Source: an uncultured Phycisphaerales bacterium
GTDB lineage: Bacteria > Planctomycetota > Phycisphaerae > Sedimentisphaerales > Anaerobacaceae
Assembly: GCA_937927975.1 (NCBI GenBank)
Contig: CALEZT010000109.1
Location: forward strand, 1-17,986
Length of the DNA: 17,986 nucleotides
Direction: 5' to 3'
Part shown: piece after piece, positions 6,406 to 13,910 of the stretch
How positions within the stretch are numbered: position 1 is the first letter of the stretch
Layout: each line of letters begins with the position of its first letter
Notes under the pieces: generated by a model
What the model was told of the DNA's origin: nothing
Database searches by the model: none
The model's input: the letters and a program-made list of their open reading frames with translations, nothing else
Position numbers and translations under genes: made by a program

Positions 6406-7102
6406 CTTCTGTCCTTTCATCTGATGTTGCGGTTCCAATTTGGGTGGGACGGTATCCGTAGAGGCTCACCGTCTCCGGTCTCAGCAGCCGGTCATCGCCC
6501 CGGCGGAAGCCCACCTGCAGACACCGGGCAACGAGCCCATCCAGGCTCTTGTTGTTCGTCGCATGGACCTTGACGGGCCTCATGAACCGGGCGTCGAATC
6601 GGGCGTGCGGCGGGTGGCCTACGATCTCTACCTCGTACTGGAGCAGAAACTGACGGAGCTGCGTCCAGATGGCGTCGGCGAAGGCCGTGAACTGCTCGCC
6701 GACGGGCTCGCCGGCCTCTTTCCAGGAGACCTTGGCGTCGTACACAAGGTCGAGAATGGGGAACAACGAGCGGACCATCGGCAGGATCACGCGTTCTTCG
6801 TAGTGCCCGTCGCCCAGAAGCTGATTCTCAACGCTTGCGTTCTCGAGCAGCTTGTGCGTCGCGAGCAGAACTTCGAACTGCCTGCGCAGGGCCTCCAGTT
6901 CGTGAAGGGCCTGCTGTTGCTTGACCTGGACCTGCCCCAGTTCAGAAAAGAGCGGCGAAGCCAGCTTGGCCAGATCCTGGAGGGCACGGTCGCGCTGCCG
7001 TTCGATCCACTGGTTGAGCCCTGTGCCCACCAGCGCCATGGGCCCCGGCGGCTCCTCTGCCGGCGGGGCCTTGTTCACATCTTGCCTGTGTTCTTCGAGC
7101 AT
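6386..7102 (-). CDS. GrpE-like nucleotide-exchange factor
   Basis: The protein has 238 residues. A central helical, coiled-coil-prone region (about 40-100: LGQVQVKQQQALHELEALRR...LENASVENQLL) precedes an E-rich helix (YEERVILPMVRSLFPILDLVYD). The C-terminal part resembles the GrpE beta-wing head: a G.PPHARFDARFM segment, then VARCLQVGFRRGDDRLLRPE, which fits the GrpE pattern of a GY/GF-containing turn followed by RVLRPA. The role would be to drive ADP release from the adjacent Hsp70. Start ATG 7102 sits 7 bases after AAAGGAG; longer in-frame readings have no such support. The extended N-terminus (about 35 residues, Pro-rich: APPAEEPPGP) is unlike standard GrpE. Placement directly before the Hsp70 gene, overlapping by 20 bases, supports the call. 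Confidence 0.75.
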   Translation of the reverse strand: MLEEHRQDVNKAPPAEEPPGPMALVGTGLNQWIERQRDRALQDLAKLASPLFSELGQVQVKQQQALHELEALRRQFEVLLATHKLLENASVENQLLGDGHYEERVILPMVRSLFPILDLVYDAKVSWKEAGEPVGEQFTAFADAIWTQLRQFLLQYEVEIVGHPPHARFDARFMRPVKVHATNNKSLDGLVARCLQVGFRRGDDRLLRPETVSLYGYRPTQIGTATSDERTEDEHPRN

Positions 7103-7197
7103 AGACTGTCTCCTTTGCAATAGAAGTTGGGAAATGTGAGGTTCCCGGTCCCGATCGTTGGGCCTGATCGAGTCCGGAACAGGATTTCGGGTGTGAA

Positions 7198-7413
7198 TCA
7201 GTGCCTGTTGTTCGAGATGATTCGCGCGACGCCGACGATGGTGACGCAGATGATGCCCAGCGCCATGATCCCGATCGCCGGATCGTCGGCGTCGTGGTAG
7301 ACTGTCCCGAGGTCCGCCGACAACCGGCGAAGTGCATCCGGCATGTGGAACAACAGGACGATGAGCATGACGATGAGCAGCGGAATGATGATGTTCTCCC
7401 ATTTGATTCTCAT
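7198..7413 (-). CDS. Small two-helix membrane protein
   Basis: The protein has 71 residues. Hydrophobic segments lie at about residues 8-24 (IIIPLLIVMLIVLLF) and 46-65 (AIGIMALGIICVTIVGVARI), with an acidic loop between them (SADLGTVYHDADDP). ATG 7413 is preferred over ATG 7428 because AAGGAG (7425-7420) lies 6 bases before it and inside the first codons of the longer reading. It lies between the resolvase-fold gene (gap 11 bases) and the GrpE-like gene (gap 95 bases). No family recognised. Confidence 0.7.
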   Translation of the reverse strand: MRIKWENIIIPLLIVMLIVLLFHMPDALRRLSADLGTVYHDADDPAIGIMALGIICVTIVGVARIISNNRH

Positions 7414-7424
7414 GAGGTTCTCCT

Positions 7425-7814
7425 TCAAGAATGGTCTTTCGTTGTCTGCCCCGTCGCACGAGGGGCCAGTTCACTCTCGATCTCCCCGAGGAGCAGCACT
7501 TTCACGCTCTCGCCGCCGGCAACGCGGCAGGCGTCCAGCTTGTGAGCAATCTGACGTTTCGTTCGTCGCCTCGGCACGACGAACCACACCGGCGTCCCAA
7601 TGGCCCGGGCCTTGCGTGCATTGTCCAGTGCATGGCGGGCCGTGGTCTCGATCTCGAAGGCGATCCGTCGCCCCTCCTTCACCGCGAAGAGGTCGAAGTA
7701 CGCCGTGGTCTCGGCGACCACGAACCTCTTTTCCGTCGAGACCTGCCAGCCCAAACGCTCCAAAAGGGCTCGCACTTCGTCGGCCAGCTCATTGTGGAAG
7801 GGATCTCCCCGCAT
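7425..7814 (-). CDS. PD-(D/E)XK-fold (Hjc resolvase-like) protein, possibly a nuclease
   Basis: The protein has 129 residues with a layout like archaeal Hjc-type resolvases and related restriction-fold proteins. An N-terminal helix carries E9 (HNELADEVRALLERLGWQV), strand 1 ends at D41 (TTAYFDLFAV), strand 2 carries E54-I-E56 (GRRIAFEIETT), and a helix with basic residues follows (ALDNARKARAIGTPVWFVVPRR). The usual ExK catalytic lysine is replaced by Glu (E56), so it may use another residue, bind without cutting, or be inactive. Start ATG 7814 follows GGGGAG by 7 bases, and the ATPase stop (7818) is 3 bases upstream, so it is tightly coupled to the HerA-like ATPase, recalling HerA-nuclease pairs. 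The last ~15 residues are polar and may be disordered. The fold assignment is by eye. Confidence 0.6.
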   Translation of the reverse strand: MRGDPFHNELADEVRALLERLGWQVSTEKRFVVAETTAYFDLFAVKEGRRIAFEIETTARHALDNARKARAIGTPVWFVVPRRRTKRQIAHKLDACRVAGGESVKVLLLGEIESELAPRATGQTTKDHS

Positions 7815-7817
7815 GGG

Positions 7818-9509
7818 TCAACTCCCCTCTCCATGGGCAATTCCGGCCACGGCTTTTCGGGCAGGCTCCAGGGGCTCCCAGATCCGCGCCCCGCGTCCTC
7901 TGCCGCTCTTTTCCAGCACATGCTCCCGGATGAAACCTCTTTCGATGAGGAGGGGCCGCAGTTTCCGCAGCGTGTTGGGGCTGATCCGGGCCAGCTTCAC
8001 GTACTCGCTGGAGGGCCGCATCGGGCAACTGACCACGGCCTGCAGGAGCCGCAATTCACCGGGACCGAGAGCCTCCGGCTCCGGAGGCTTGTCCTGGGCG
8101 TCTGTCACGACCCCGACGCTGGGCACCGCCGACCATGTGGTGAATTCGACCGGTTCGATCGGAAGATCCGCCAGCGACTTGAGACTCTCGTCCGCCTCCC
8201 CATCGCTCACGGGTTTGAGCTTGTTCAGCTTGGGGATCCTGAACAGGAAGGGATACCGCCAGGATCCCTCACTGACCTGGCCGACAAAGAGCCCGGGCAC
8301 CATGTGGTGGACGCACCACATGACCTGATCCGGATTGAGGCCCATGAATCTGCCGGCTTCGGTGTATTCGCCGACCGAGCCGCATCGGCCGATGATCCTC
8401 GTCGAAGTCAGGCTCGGAATCCGGCCGGACAGATCGTCTGGGGTCAGAACCGACACATACAGACCAATCCCGGTCCCTCTGACCAGACCGGCCAGATCGG
8501 TGATCGAGTTGCCGCTGTGACCGGCCGACTCCTTCTTCTGCGAGAACAGCCTCTGGCCCTCGTCGATGTTCATCCAAAGATCCATCCCCGGATTGGAGAT
8601 GCCTCTCGATACGCGAGAGATGAACTCCGACAGGACCAAGTAGTTCAGGATCAAATCCTTGCCCGCTTCCGGCTGGCCGGTCAGCTCAAAGACCATGTGC
8701 CTCTTGGCCAGTTCGTCCACCGGCCAGCCCCTGTAGTAACCAAGCACTTCCGGGCCCAACGCCACGAGCACCACCTCCAGATTATCGAGGATCGCCTGGC
8801 GGGCCTGGGCGTTGGCCCCACGGTCCTTACGCACCGCCTCGTACAGATGAAAAAGCGTCGGGTACTTGCGGCTTCCTCGAAAGACACCGTACTCCTCGTA
8901 CAGCTTTACGATCGTGCTGGTCAACAGGACCGCGGCACGCGGCGGCAGATTGAGGACCTTGACCAGCGTGTCGGCCAGGACAGAGCCGAACTCGCGAGGG
9001 TCGGTGTCCCTGGCCACCTGCATCGGATTGACCCTGAACTTGCGGCTCCGGACGACCGTCAGGTCGACTCCCTGTTTGGCCAACTCCGATTGCAGGAGGC
9101 GGAACTCGTGTTTCCTGACGTCGGTCAGCCACATGCCGCGGACGCAATGGGCCATCTGGACGGCGTGAAAGCAGGCGAGCGTTGTCTTTCCGGACCCTGT
9201 ATTCGCCACGGTGAGCGAACCGGCGTTCATCCATTGGAACGGGACGAGAATGGGGTTCCCATGATCATCGAAACCCAGGATGATCTCACCCCGGCGAAGT
9301 CGAGGCAGCTGGAATGGGATTGTGGCGAACGCCTCGTCACGCAGCTTCCCGTTGACCCTGCCGGCAATGTGGCCCACGACCCAGGAATCGAGGATGCCGT
9401 GGCGGTACAGCTTCAACAACACACGGCCAAGACGATCCTCAAAGACCCCCAGCCTCAGACCGTCGCGGACTTGCTGATCCAAGTCCTTTGGGGAACCGGA
9501 TTCAGTCAT
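7818..9509 (-). CDS. HerA/TraG-type P-loop ATPase with C-terminal winged helix
   Basis: The protein has 563 residues. Walker A is ANTGSGKTT at 102-110 (K108). Walker B is LWMNIDEGQRL (D316-E317). Between them are segments typical of the HerA/VirD4/FtsK group: GMWLTDVRKHEFRLL after strand 2 and RKFRVNPMQ. Downstream IGLYVSVLTPDDLS and STRIIGRCG fit the sensor and arginine-finger-bearing strands. Residues ~485-540 (LGPGELRLLQAVVS...NTLRKLRPLLIERGFI) form a winged helix that may bind DNA or a partner. It would be a hexameric DNA translocase. I see no membrane segment. Start 9509 follows AAGGAG by 9 bases and overlaps the zinc-protein stop by 8 bases; the nuclease-fold gene follows 3 bases after its stop. 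A transfer coupling ATPase is the main alternative, but no relaxase or pilus genes are in view. Confidence 0.88.
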   Translation of the reverse strand: MTESGSPKDLDQQVRDGLRLGVFEDRLGRVLLKLYRHGILDSWVVGHIAGRVNGKLRDEAFATIPFQLPRLRRGEIILGFDDHGNPILVPFQWMNAGSLTVANTGSGKTTLACFHAVQMAHCVRGMWLTDVRKHEFRLLQSELAKQGVDLTVVRSRKFRVNPMQVARDTDPREFGSVLADTLVKVLNLPPRAAVLLTSTIVKLYEEYGVFRGSRKYPTLFHLYEAVRKDRGANAQARQAILDNLEVVLVALGPEVLGYYRGWPVDELAKRHMVFELTGQPEAGKDLILNYLVLSEFISRVSRGISNPGMDLWMNIDEGQRLFSQKKESAGHSGNSITDLAGLVRGTGIGLYVSVLTPDDLSGRIPSLTSTRIIGRCGSVGEYTEAGRFMGLNPDQVMWCVHHMVPGLFVGQVSEGSWRYPFLFRIPKLNKLKPVSDGEADESLKSLADLPIEPVEFTTWSAVPSVGVVTDAQDKPPEPEALGPGELRLLQAVVSCPMRPSSEYVKLARISPNTLRKLRPLLIERGFIREHVLEKSGRGRGARIWEPLEPARKAVAGIAHGEGS

Positions 9510-9936
9510 GGCGGCCCTCTCCTTCCACCAGCGAATCCCGCAGCAACCTGCCCGCGAATTGCCATCGTTGCTTGCGGACGGCTTTTCCATGACACCGCCT
9601 GCAGAAGGGCACCGTCTGGCCCGACGGGAGGGTCAGCATATGGGCGTGTTCCCGGCACAGCGGCTTGCCACAGCCCATCGGGTGCGGGTTCTCTGTGCCG
9701 CCGCAGTGCTTATGACATTTCACGCAACTGATCGCGCCGCATTCGCTGCATCGGCCGCCCGGGGGTAGGAAGCAACCACAGGCGAGGTTGAACACCTGCT
9801 TGACATACGTGCTCTCGGCAGCGTCATCCACATCGGAGAGGCTGTGGATCTCGTCGTCGCCCTCGAGACGATCGACCGTATTGTCGTGCGGATTGGGACT
9901 GACGAGCCACTTCTGGATCTTCCTGAGGACACTCAT
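9502..9936 (-). CDS. Zinc-binding (cross-brace-like) Cys/His-rich protein
   Basis: The protein has 144 residues. Residues ~60-120 hold a dense Cys/His array: ACGCF, CSECG, CVKCHKHCGG, MGCGKPLCREHAH and CRRCHGK. The spacing suits two or three zinc ions in a RING- or B-box-like cross-brace or tandem ribbons. The N-terminal 50 residues are acidic and probably flexible (RLEGDDEIHSLSDVDDAAES), and the C-terminus is basic. Start ATG 9936 has GGGGAG 7 bases upstream. Its stop overlaps the ATPase start (ATGACTGA), so the pair is likely made in equal amounts. It could be an adaptor linking the ATPase to DNA or to a membrane subunit. No exact family recognised. Confidence 0.75.
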   Translation of the reverse strand: MSVLRKIQKWLVSPNPHDNTVDRLEGDDEIHSLSDVDDAAESTYVKQVFNLACGCFLPPGGRCSECGAISCVKCHKHCGGTENPHPMGCGKPLCREHAHMLTLPSGQTVPFCRRCHGKAVRKQRWQFAGRLLRDSLVEGEGRHD

Positions 9937-9950
9937 CGCGATTCTCCCCA

Positions 9951-10130
9951 TTAGTACCAAGGTCCATTGAAGAGCTTATGATTCAGCCATCCGCTCAGAT
10001 GCCAGATGAACTTCGCGACAAACCAGAAGCTGAAGGCGGACAGAACGACTACGTCGAAGGCCAGAAACACATAGCCCGCAAAACGCAGCAGACCCGCCAC
10101 CCCATCCGAGAATCTCACTTTCCACGGCAT
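9951..10130 (-). CDS. Small single-helix membrane protein, first gene of the operon
   Basis: The protein has 59 residues. One long or two short hydrophobic segments run from about residue 12 to 44 (LLRFAGYVFLAFDVVVLSAF then WFVAKFIWHL). The N-terminus is basic. Start 10130 has AAAGGGA 5 bases upstream; an in-frame ATG at 10154 is possible but less well placed. Its stop is 14 bases before the zinc-protein start. I recognise no family. On the - strand, GGAACC at 10199-10194 could be an ECF-type -35 element, but I see no clear -10 with it. Confidence 0.65.
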   Translation of the reverse strand: MPWKVRFSDGVAGLLRFAGYVFLAFDVVVLSAFSFWFVAKFIWHLSGWLNHKLFNGPWY

Positions 10131-10240
10131 CGGTGTCCCTTTCACAAGCGTCATCAACCTGCCCCCCGACCGATGAGGGGGTTCTAAAGTACAGGTTCCA
10201 AGAAGGGGCCTCGGCGTGGGCGGCAAACGGGGATTTTTGT

Positions 10241-10278
10241 AAAAAAAATGTGACGCGGGCAGAGGTGTACACTCCGCG
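10241..10278 (-). terminator. Weak terminator after the metallopeptidase gene
   Basis: On the - strand, CGCGG (10278-10274) pairs with CCGCG (10258-10254), with possible inner pairs GAG/CTC, and is followed after 5 bases by a run of eight U (10248-10241). It lies about 55 bases past the metallopeptidase stop and before the next operon. The stem is short, so read-through into that operon is possible. Confidence 0.4.
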
Positions 10279-10330
10279 GGGCGCCTGCCGTGCGGCTATG
10301 CAGGAGGGCTAGAGGCCGAAGAGACTGTCT

Positions 10331-13108
10331 CTAGATTCGCAGGGCGGAGAGTTCTGCCTCGAGCGCCGCAGCAATCCTGGCGGCAAGAAGGTCCATTCGT
10401 TCCGGATGAAAGAGAGAAATGCCTCGCTGTTCGAGGATGTGGTATGCACAGACGGCATGGTAGATATTCCCGGCGTTGTGAGCGACGTGGGTCAGAAGGA
10501 GTCTGTCGAACTCCAAGGACAACCATCGGCCGGCGGAGTTCGTCATCTCATCGTCAAGGCCATGGAGCGTGTCTGCCGTCGCCAGGCAGTAGTGGAAAGC
10601 GTCCAATTGTCCCTTCTCGATGCCCTCGCGGACCAGGGTTTGCCTGGCATAGTCCAGACACAGGGCCCGGGCTTCTCCGTCGAGGTTCGAGCAGAGCATG
10701 TCCAATGAGGCGACGGCGAAGAAGGTATCCTCCCATCGAGACCTGTAACTCCAGGGCCCGCGGAAAGACCCTTGGGCGGTACGAAGTCCGAGGATCCAGC
10801 GAACGTGTCGGCCCGGATCGGTCAACTGGACCCCACCGGTCTTCTGGAGTATTTTCAGACACTGATGCGTCGAGGATAGCCGTGGGCCACTGCCGGGCCA
10901 CGGACCAAAGCCTTCGGCGACCTCACAGGCGACTGCCCACTCGCGGGCTCGATCCCACAGCTCACAGGCCCGCGGCGGATCCGACAACGCGAACCTCGTC
11001 AGTTCGGAGACTTCCGTTGTGGTCACAGTCTTGTCGCCTTCGCCTGTATGCAGACGGTCACAGGCCGCCCGGATGAGTCGGTTCAGCAGATCCTCCACGC
11101 GAGGAGATCTACTGGCGCGAAGATGGACCTGGCAGCAGAGAAGAACTCCGATCTTGCGTCTACTGTTCTCGCGGATCCGTTTCGGCCACCGCCGGTCGAG
11201 CACGACAAGGGACAGGCAGCCTGATGCAATCAGGACCGCTGTCGCCATGAGATTGGCCGGATATCCTGTGCCCCAGGAACCCCATGCGCACAGGACGAAA
11301 GAAACTGCCGCCGCCGGCGTCAGGGCAAAGAGGAGAATATGGAGCCAAGCTGCGAATGGCGCCCAGCGTCGAAAGGCCCTGCCCTCCAGACGGAGGCTCA
11401 GGGGCGCAGGGGCAAGGACGATGTACTGCTCCGATCGTGAAATGCAGCTTCTCTTGGTAGTCAGGGCATAGGACACCAGCCCGAACAACAAACCCAACAA
11501 GGTGCCCATGCCAGCGACTACCACGCCTTTCCAGAGCAGGATCAGCCCAATCGCGAGATAGGCCGTGATACTGAGGATTCCCAGACCACATACGTAGAAG
11601 GCCCAGACAAGGTCGAGGATGCCGTCTCTCTGTTTGAAACGAAGTACCAACCAGAAGGACTGCATGACAATCTCCACGCACAGCCCTAAAGCCAGCATGG
11701 CGCAGATCCAGAATGCTTGCAGGATCAAGAGCATCTTGATCTCGACGTAGGACCAACCTCCCAAGAGGATCAAAGTCGAAACGCACGAGGCCCCGAGCAG
11801 ACCATACAGGTATCTTTGCGCCAGATTCATCAGATTCCGCCGGGTAGGCAGATGGACGCCAAGAGAGGACCACACCGGCAGGACGAAGAAGAAGGCGATG
11901 GATGGGGCGACCAACGGGGCAATAGAGGCCCAGCAGTCATAGGATAGCAGGACAATCTGTTCGTCGTCCTCCCATCCCAGTAAGTACTTGCCCGTCCAGA
12001 ATCCGCCGAGGGCGACGAGCACACCGAGAAGACCAAGTGTCAATCCGGCCCAGAATGCCTCTTGGCCCTTGACCGAGGAATCCTCATCATCGGCTGAATG
12101 CCTGGTGCGGATTGCTGCCAGTCGCGCGAAAACGGAAGGATGGGTTGGGATCGCCAGTTCTGCCAGTCGTGCGATTGCCTTCCATAGCTTCGCCCTCTTG
12201 GAGAACATCGCCTTGTCCATGAGCCCGTTTCTGATACGGAGAATCATGGTCGGAGAATCCGCGTCGCAGCGATCAGGGTATGTTGACGGGGCAAGCAGCA
12301 TCTCATCGAAGGTCCGACCGATTCGGCCTAAGTCGATGAGCAGGGCCGCCGTCGAATCAGCCAGAAGTTCCCTGCCCCGCACCACGGTGTTCGTCAGAAA
12401 CCACAGGATGAGCACGCATGCCACGTACAGCGCCGCCGCCTGTGGGAGGTATTCCTGGCGGCTGAATAACGACAGGAGCACAACCGCAGGCGACAGCAGG
12501 AGCAGCCATTTCAGGTCGCGGAGGAAGGCAGATGACCACGTCATGAAACCCACGTCACCGTTCCTGATGTGAGCGAGTTCATGGCACAACATGACCTGTC
12601 TGCTGTTGGCCTCCACAGCGCTCCACATCTCCGGAATGAGGATGCACGCTGCTCTGGAGCTGCGGCCGAACACAAACGGCGTTCGATGTCGCGGCGAAGA
12701 CAGCATCCGCGGCGTCTGGACCCCCATCATCTCCGCCACAGCGGATAGTTCCGTGCGGTGCTCTTCTGTGCCAAGGGACTTGATGCCGGATTGCCGTGCT
12801 ATCCTGCCCGGCGCCGTGGCGTAGTTCCATAGGGCTCTTGTGGGGAGGATCAGAAGGAACAGTGCCACCGCACAATCCACTACGTGAAATCCGCTTTGCG
12901 TCAGGGCGCCCCGGAGCCCCGCAGCGCCGAGCAACAGGAGCATCAGGGCGACAATCCCCGTGTTGATGACCGCGGAGAAGATGAGAATGCGACCGCCGTA
13001 ACGCTCTACGCCGGCCTTGTGGACGCCGCGTCCAATATGCAGGCCCATCACGGTCGCAAGGAGGACCGAGACGAGGACGGGCCCTGCGTCAAGCAGGATG
13101 GCGGGCAT
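10331..13108 (-). CDS. Polytopic M48-type metallopeptidase with C-terminal alpha/alpha-toroid-like domain
   Basis: The protein has 925 residues. The first ~100 hold three or four membrane helices. The zinc site is HELAH (176-180) with a downstream ExxAD-type ligand motif, RELLADS (E247, D251), as in HtpX/M48 peptidases; both are intact. About eight further hydrophobic segments run from 195 to 640. The soluble C-terminal part (~653-925) contains helical repeats such as LRTAQGSFRGPWSYRSRW then EDTFFAVASLDML, recalling the QW-like repeats of prenyltransferase/terpene-cyclase alpha toroids. I cannot see a clear catalytic DxDD, so it is probably a binding domain. It would be a membrane protease sensing envelope or membrane state. 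The start overlaps the anti-sigma stop by 20 bases with no good ribosome site, suggesting coupled translation. By position it may cleave the anti-sigma protein; this is inference. A BlaR1-like M56 role is the alternative. Confidence 0.82.
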   Translation of the reverse strand: MPAILLDAGPVLVSVLLATVMGLHIGRGVHKAGVERYGGRILIFSAVINTGIVALMLLLLGAAGLRGALTQSGFHVVDCAVALFLLILPTRALWNYATAPGRIARQSGIKSLGTEEHRTELSAVAEMMGVQTPRMLSSPRHRTPFVFGRSSRAACILIPEMWSAVEANSRQVMLCHELAHIRNGDVGFMTWSSAFLRDLKWLLLLSPAVVLLSLFSRQEYLPQAAALYVACVLILWFLTNTVVRGRELLADSTAALLIDLGRIGRTFDEMLLAPSTYPDRCDADSPTMILRIRNGLMDKAMFSKRAKLWKAIARLAELAIPTHPSVFARLAAIRTRHSADDEDSSVKGQEAFWAGLTLGLLGVLVALGGFWTGKYLLGWEDDEQIVLLSYDCWASIAPLVAPSIAFFFVLPVWSSLGVHLPTRRNLMNLAQRYLYGLLGASCVSTLILLGGWSYVEIKMLLILQAFWICAMLALGLCVEIVMQSFWLVLRFKQRDGILDLVWAFYVCGLGILSITAYLAIGLILLWKGVVVAGMGTLLGLLFGLVSYALTTKRSCISRSEQYIVLAPAPLSLRLEGRAFRRWAPFAAWLHILLFALTPAAAVSFVLCAWGSWGTGYPANLMATAVLIASGCLSLVVLDRRWPKRIRENSRRKIGVLLCCQVHLRASRSPRVEDLLNRLIRAACDRLHTGEGDKTVTTTEVSELTRFALSDPPRACELWDRAREWAVACEVAEGFGPWPGSGPRLSSTHQCLKILQKTGGVQLTDPGRHVRWILGLRTAQGSFRGPWSYRSRWEDTFFAVASLDMLCSNLDGEARALCLDYARQTLVREGIEKGQLDAFHYCLATADTLHGLDDEMTNSAGRWLSLEFDRLLLTHVAHNAGNIYHAVCAYHILEQRGISLFHPERMDLLAARIAAALEAELSALRI

Positions 13109-13868
13109 CAGAATCGCCGTAGAATTTCAGCAATAGCGGCGGGACCGTCTCCACAAGCCTCCTGTGCAACTCCTTGCCGGCGCCAAACGCCAAGGCGGCC
13201 TCTCGGACAGCCGCCTCCACCGCCTCGGGGGTCGCCTTGATGTCGCCGTCGGTGATCCGCTGGGCTACGAAGAGCGATGTAACGAGAATGATGGATGTCG
13301 CCGTCGTCGTGGGGTCGGGGGCTCCTGCGAATCCAAGCGCGCCGACCAGTTGGCCGGAGAGCCCGAATTTCGGCCACTGTTCCACCGTCCTGGTCTTGAG
13401 GTCCAGGGCCAGTCGCCAGGCCGAATCCAAGATCCTGTCCAGGAGATCGAGTCCGATGGGTAGAAGGCTGGTCAGGCTCTCTCTCGCCACCTCATGCCCC
13501 ACGGTCCTGGCCCGCTCCTGACGGTAGAGGCGTTCCTCTTCCGCCTGCCACCGGGCCACTTCCGCTTGCGAGGCCGTCAGGAACCAGATGGTGGTCCGAC
13601 ACGCGTGGCAGAATTCGATGTGCTCTCGGATGGCAGCCATTCGGTCGGCAGGAAGAGCATTGTCGGCATACTCCCTGAGCGTGGTATTGGCCGGGCAGGC
13701 ATCTTCGGCTACCGCGGCCTGGAGCCCTTCGTAGATCGCCAGGACTGCCGAAAACTCCCGCCTGCACTTTTCACAAGACTTGATGTGCTCGACGGCTTGC
13801 GCCGCTTCGCGGTCGCCCAATTCCCCGTCGACGAGGTTCTCCAGGACTTCCCTCTGAATGCATGCCAT
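13089..13868 (-). CDS. Putative anti-sigma factor with two zinc-finger (zf-HC2-like) motifs
   Basis: The protein has 259 residues. It has two HxxxCxxC anti-sigma zinc motifs: H28-C32-C35 (EHIKSCEKC) and H83-C87-C90 (EHIEFCHAC), each in a helical context with an upstream Leu/Glu helix (EVLENLVDGELGDREAAQ and LREYADNALPADRM). Two tandem domains are unusual; typical anti-sigma factors have one. The rest is helical and polar, with one weak hydrophobic stretch (about 195-206, TSIILVTSLFVA) that may be too short to span the membrane. It would bind and silence the sigma factor encoded 42 bases upstream. Start 13868 has GAGG 7 bases upstream. Its 3' end overlaps the metallopeptidase gene. Confidence 0.8.
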   Translation of the reverse strand: MACIQREVLENLVDGELGDREAAQAVEHIKSCEKCRREFSAVLAIYEGLQAAVAEDACPANTTLREYADNALPADRMAAIREHIEFCHACRTTIWFLTASQAEVARWQAEEERLYRQERARTVGHEVARESLTSLLPIGLDLLDRILDSAWRLALDLKTRTVEQWPKFGLSGQLVGALGFAGAPDPTTTATSIILVTSLFVAQRITDGDIKATPEAVEAAVREAALAFGAGKELHRRLVETVPPLLLKFYGDSDARHPA

Positions 13869-13910
13869 ACGCTGTCCTCACACAATTGACACAAAGCCAG
13901 TTACGGCTCA

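Noticed and set aside
5077..6573. A 498-residue open frame on the + strand
   Set aside because: It is antisense to the Hsp70 gene, whose motifs are unmistakable; the composition is low-complexity Leu/Asp/Gly-rich.
7818..9509. Conjugative coupling protein as a firm assignment for the first ATPase
   Set aside because: No relaxase, pilus or VirB4-type genes are in the window and there is no N-terminal membrane anchor; only the broader HerA/TraG superfamily call is supported.
7431..9731. A 766-residue open frame on the + strand opposite the ATPase and zinc-protein genes
   Set aside because: It is the antisense shadow of genes with clear motifs (P-loop, Walker B, Cys array) and has no family-like features.
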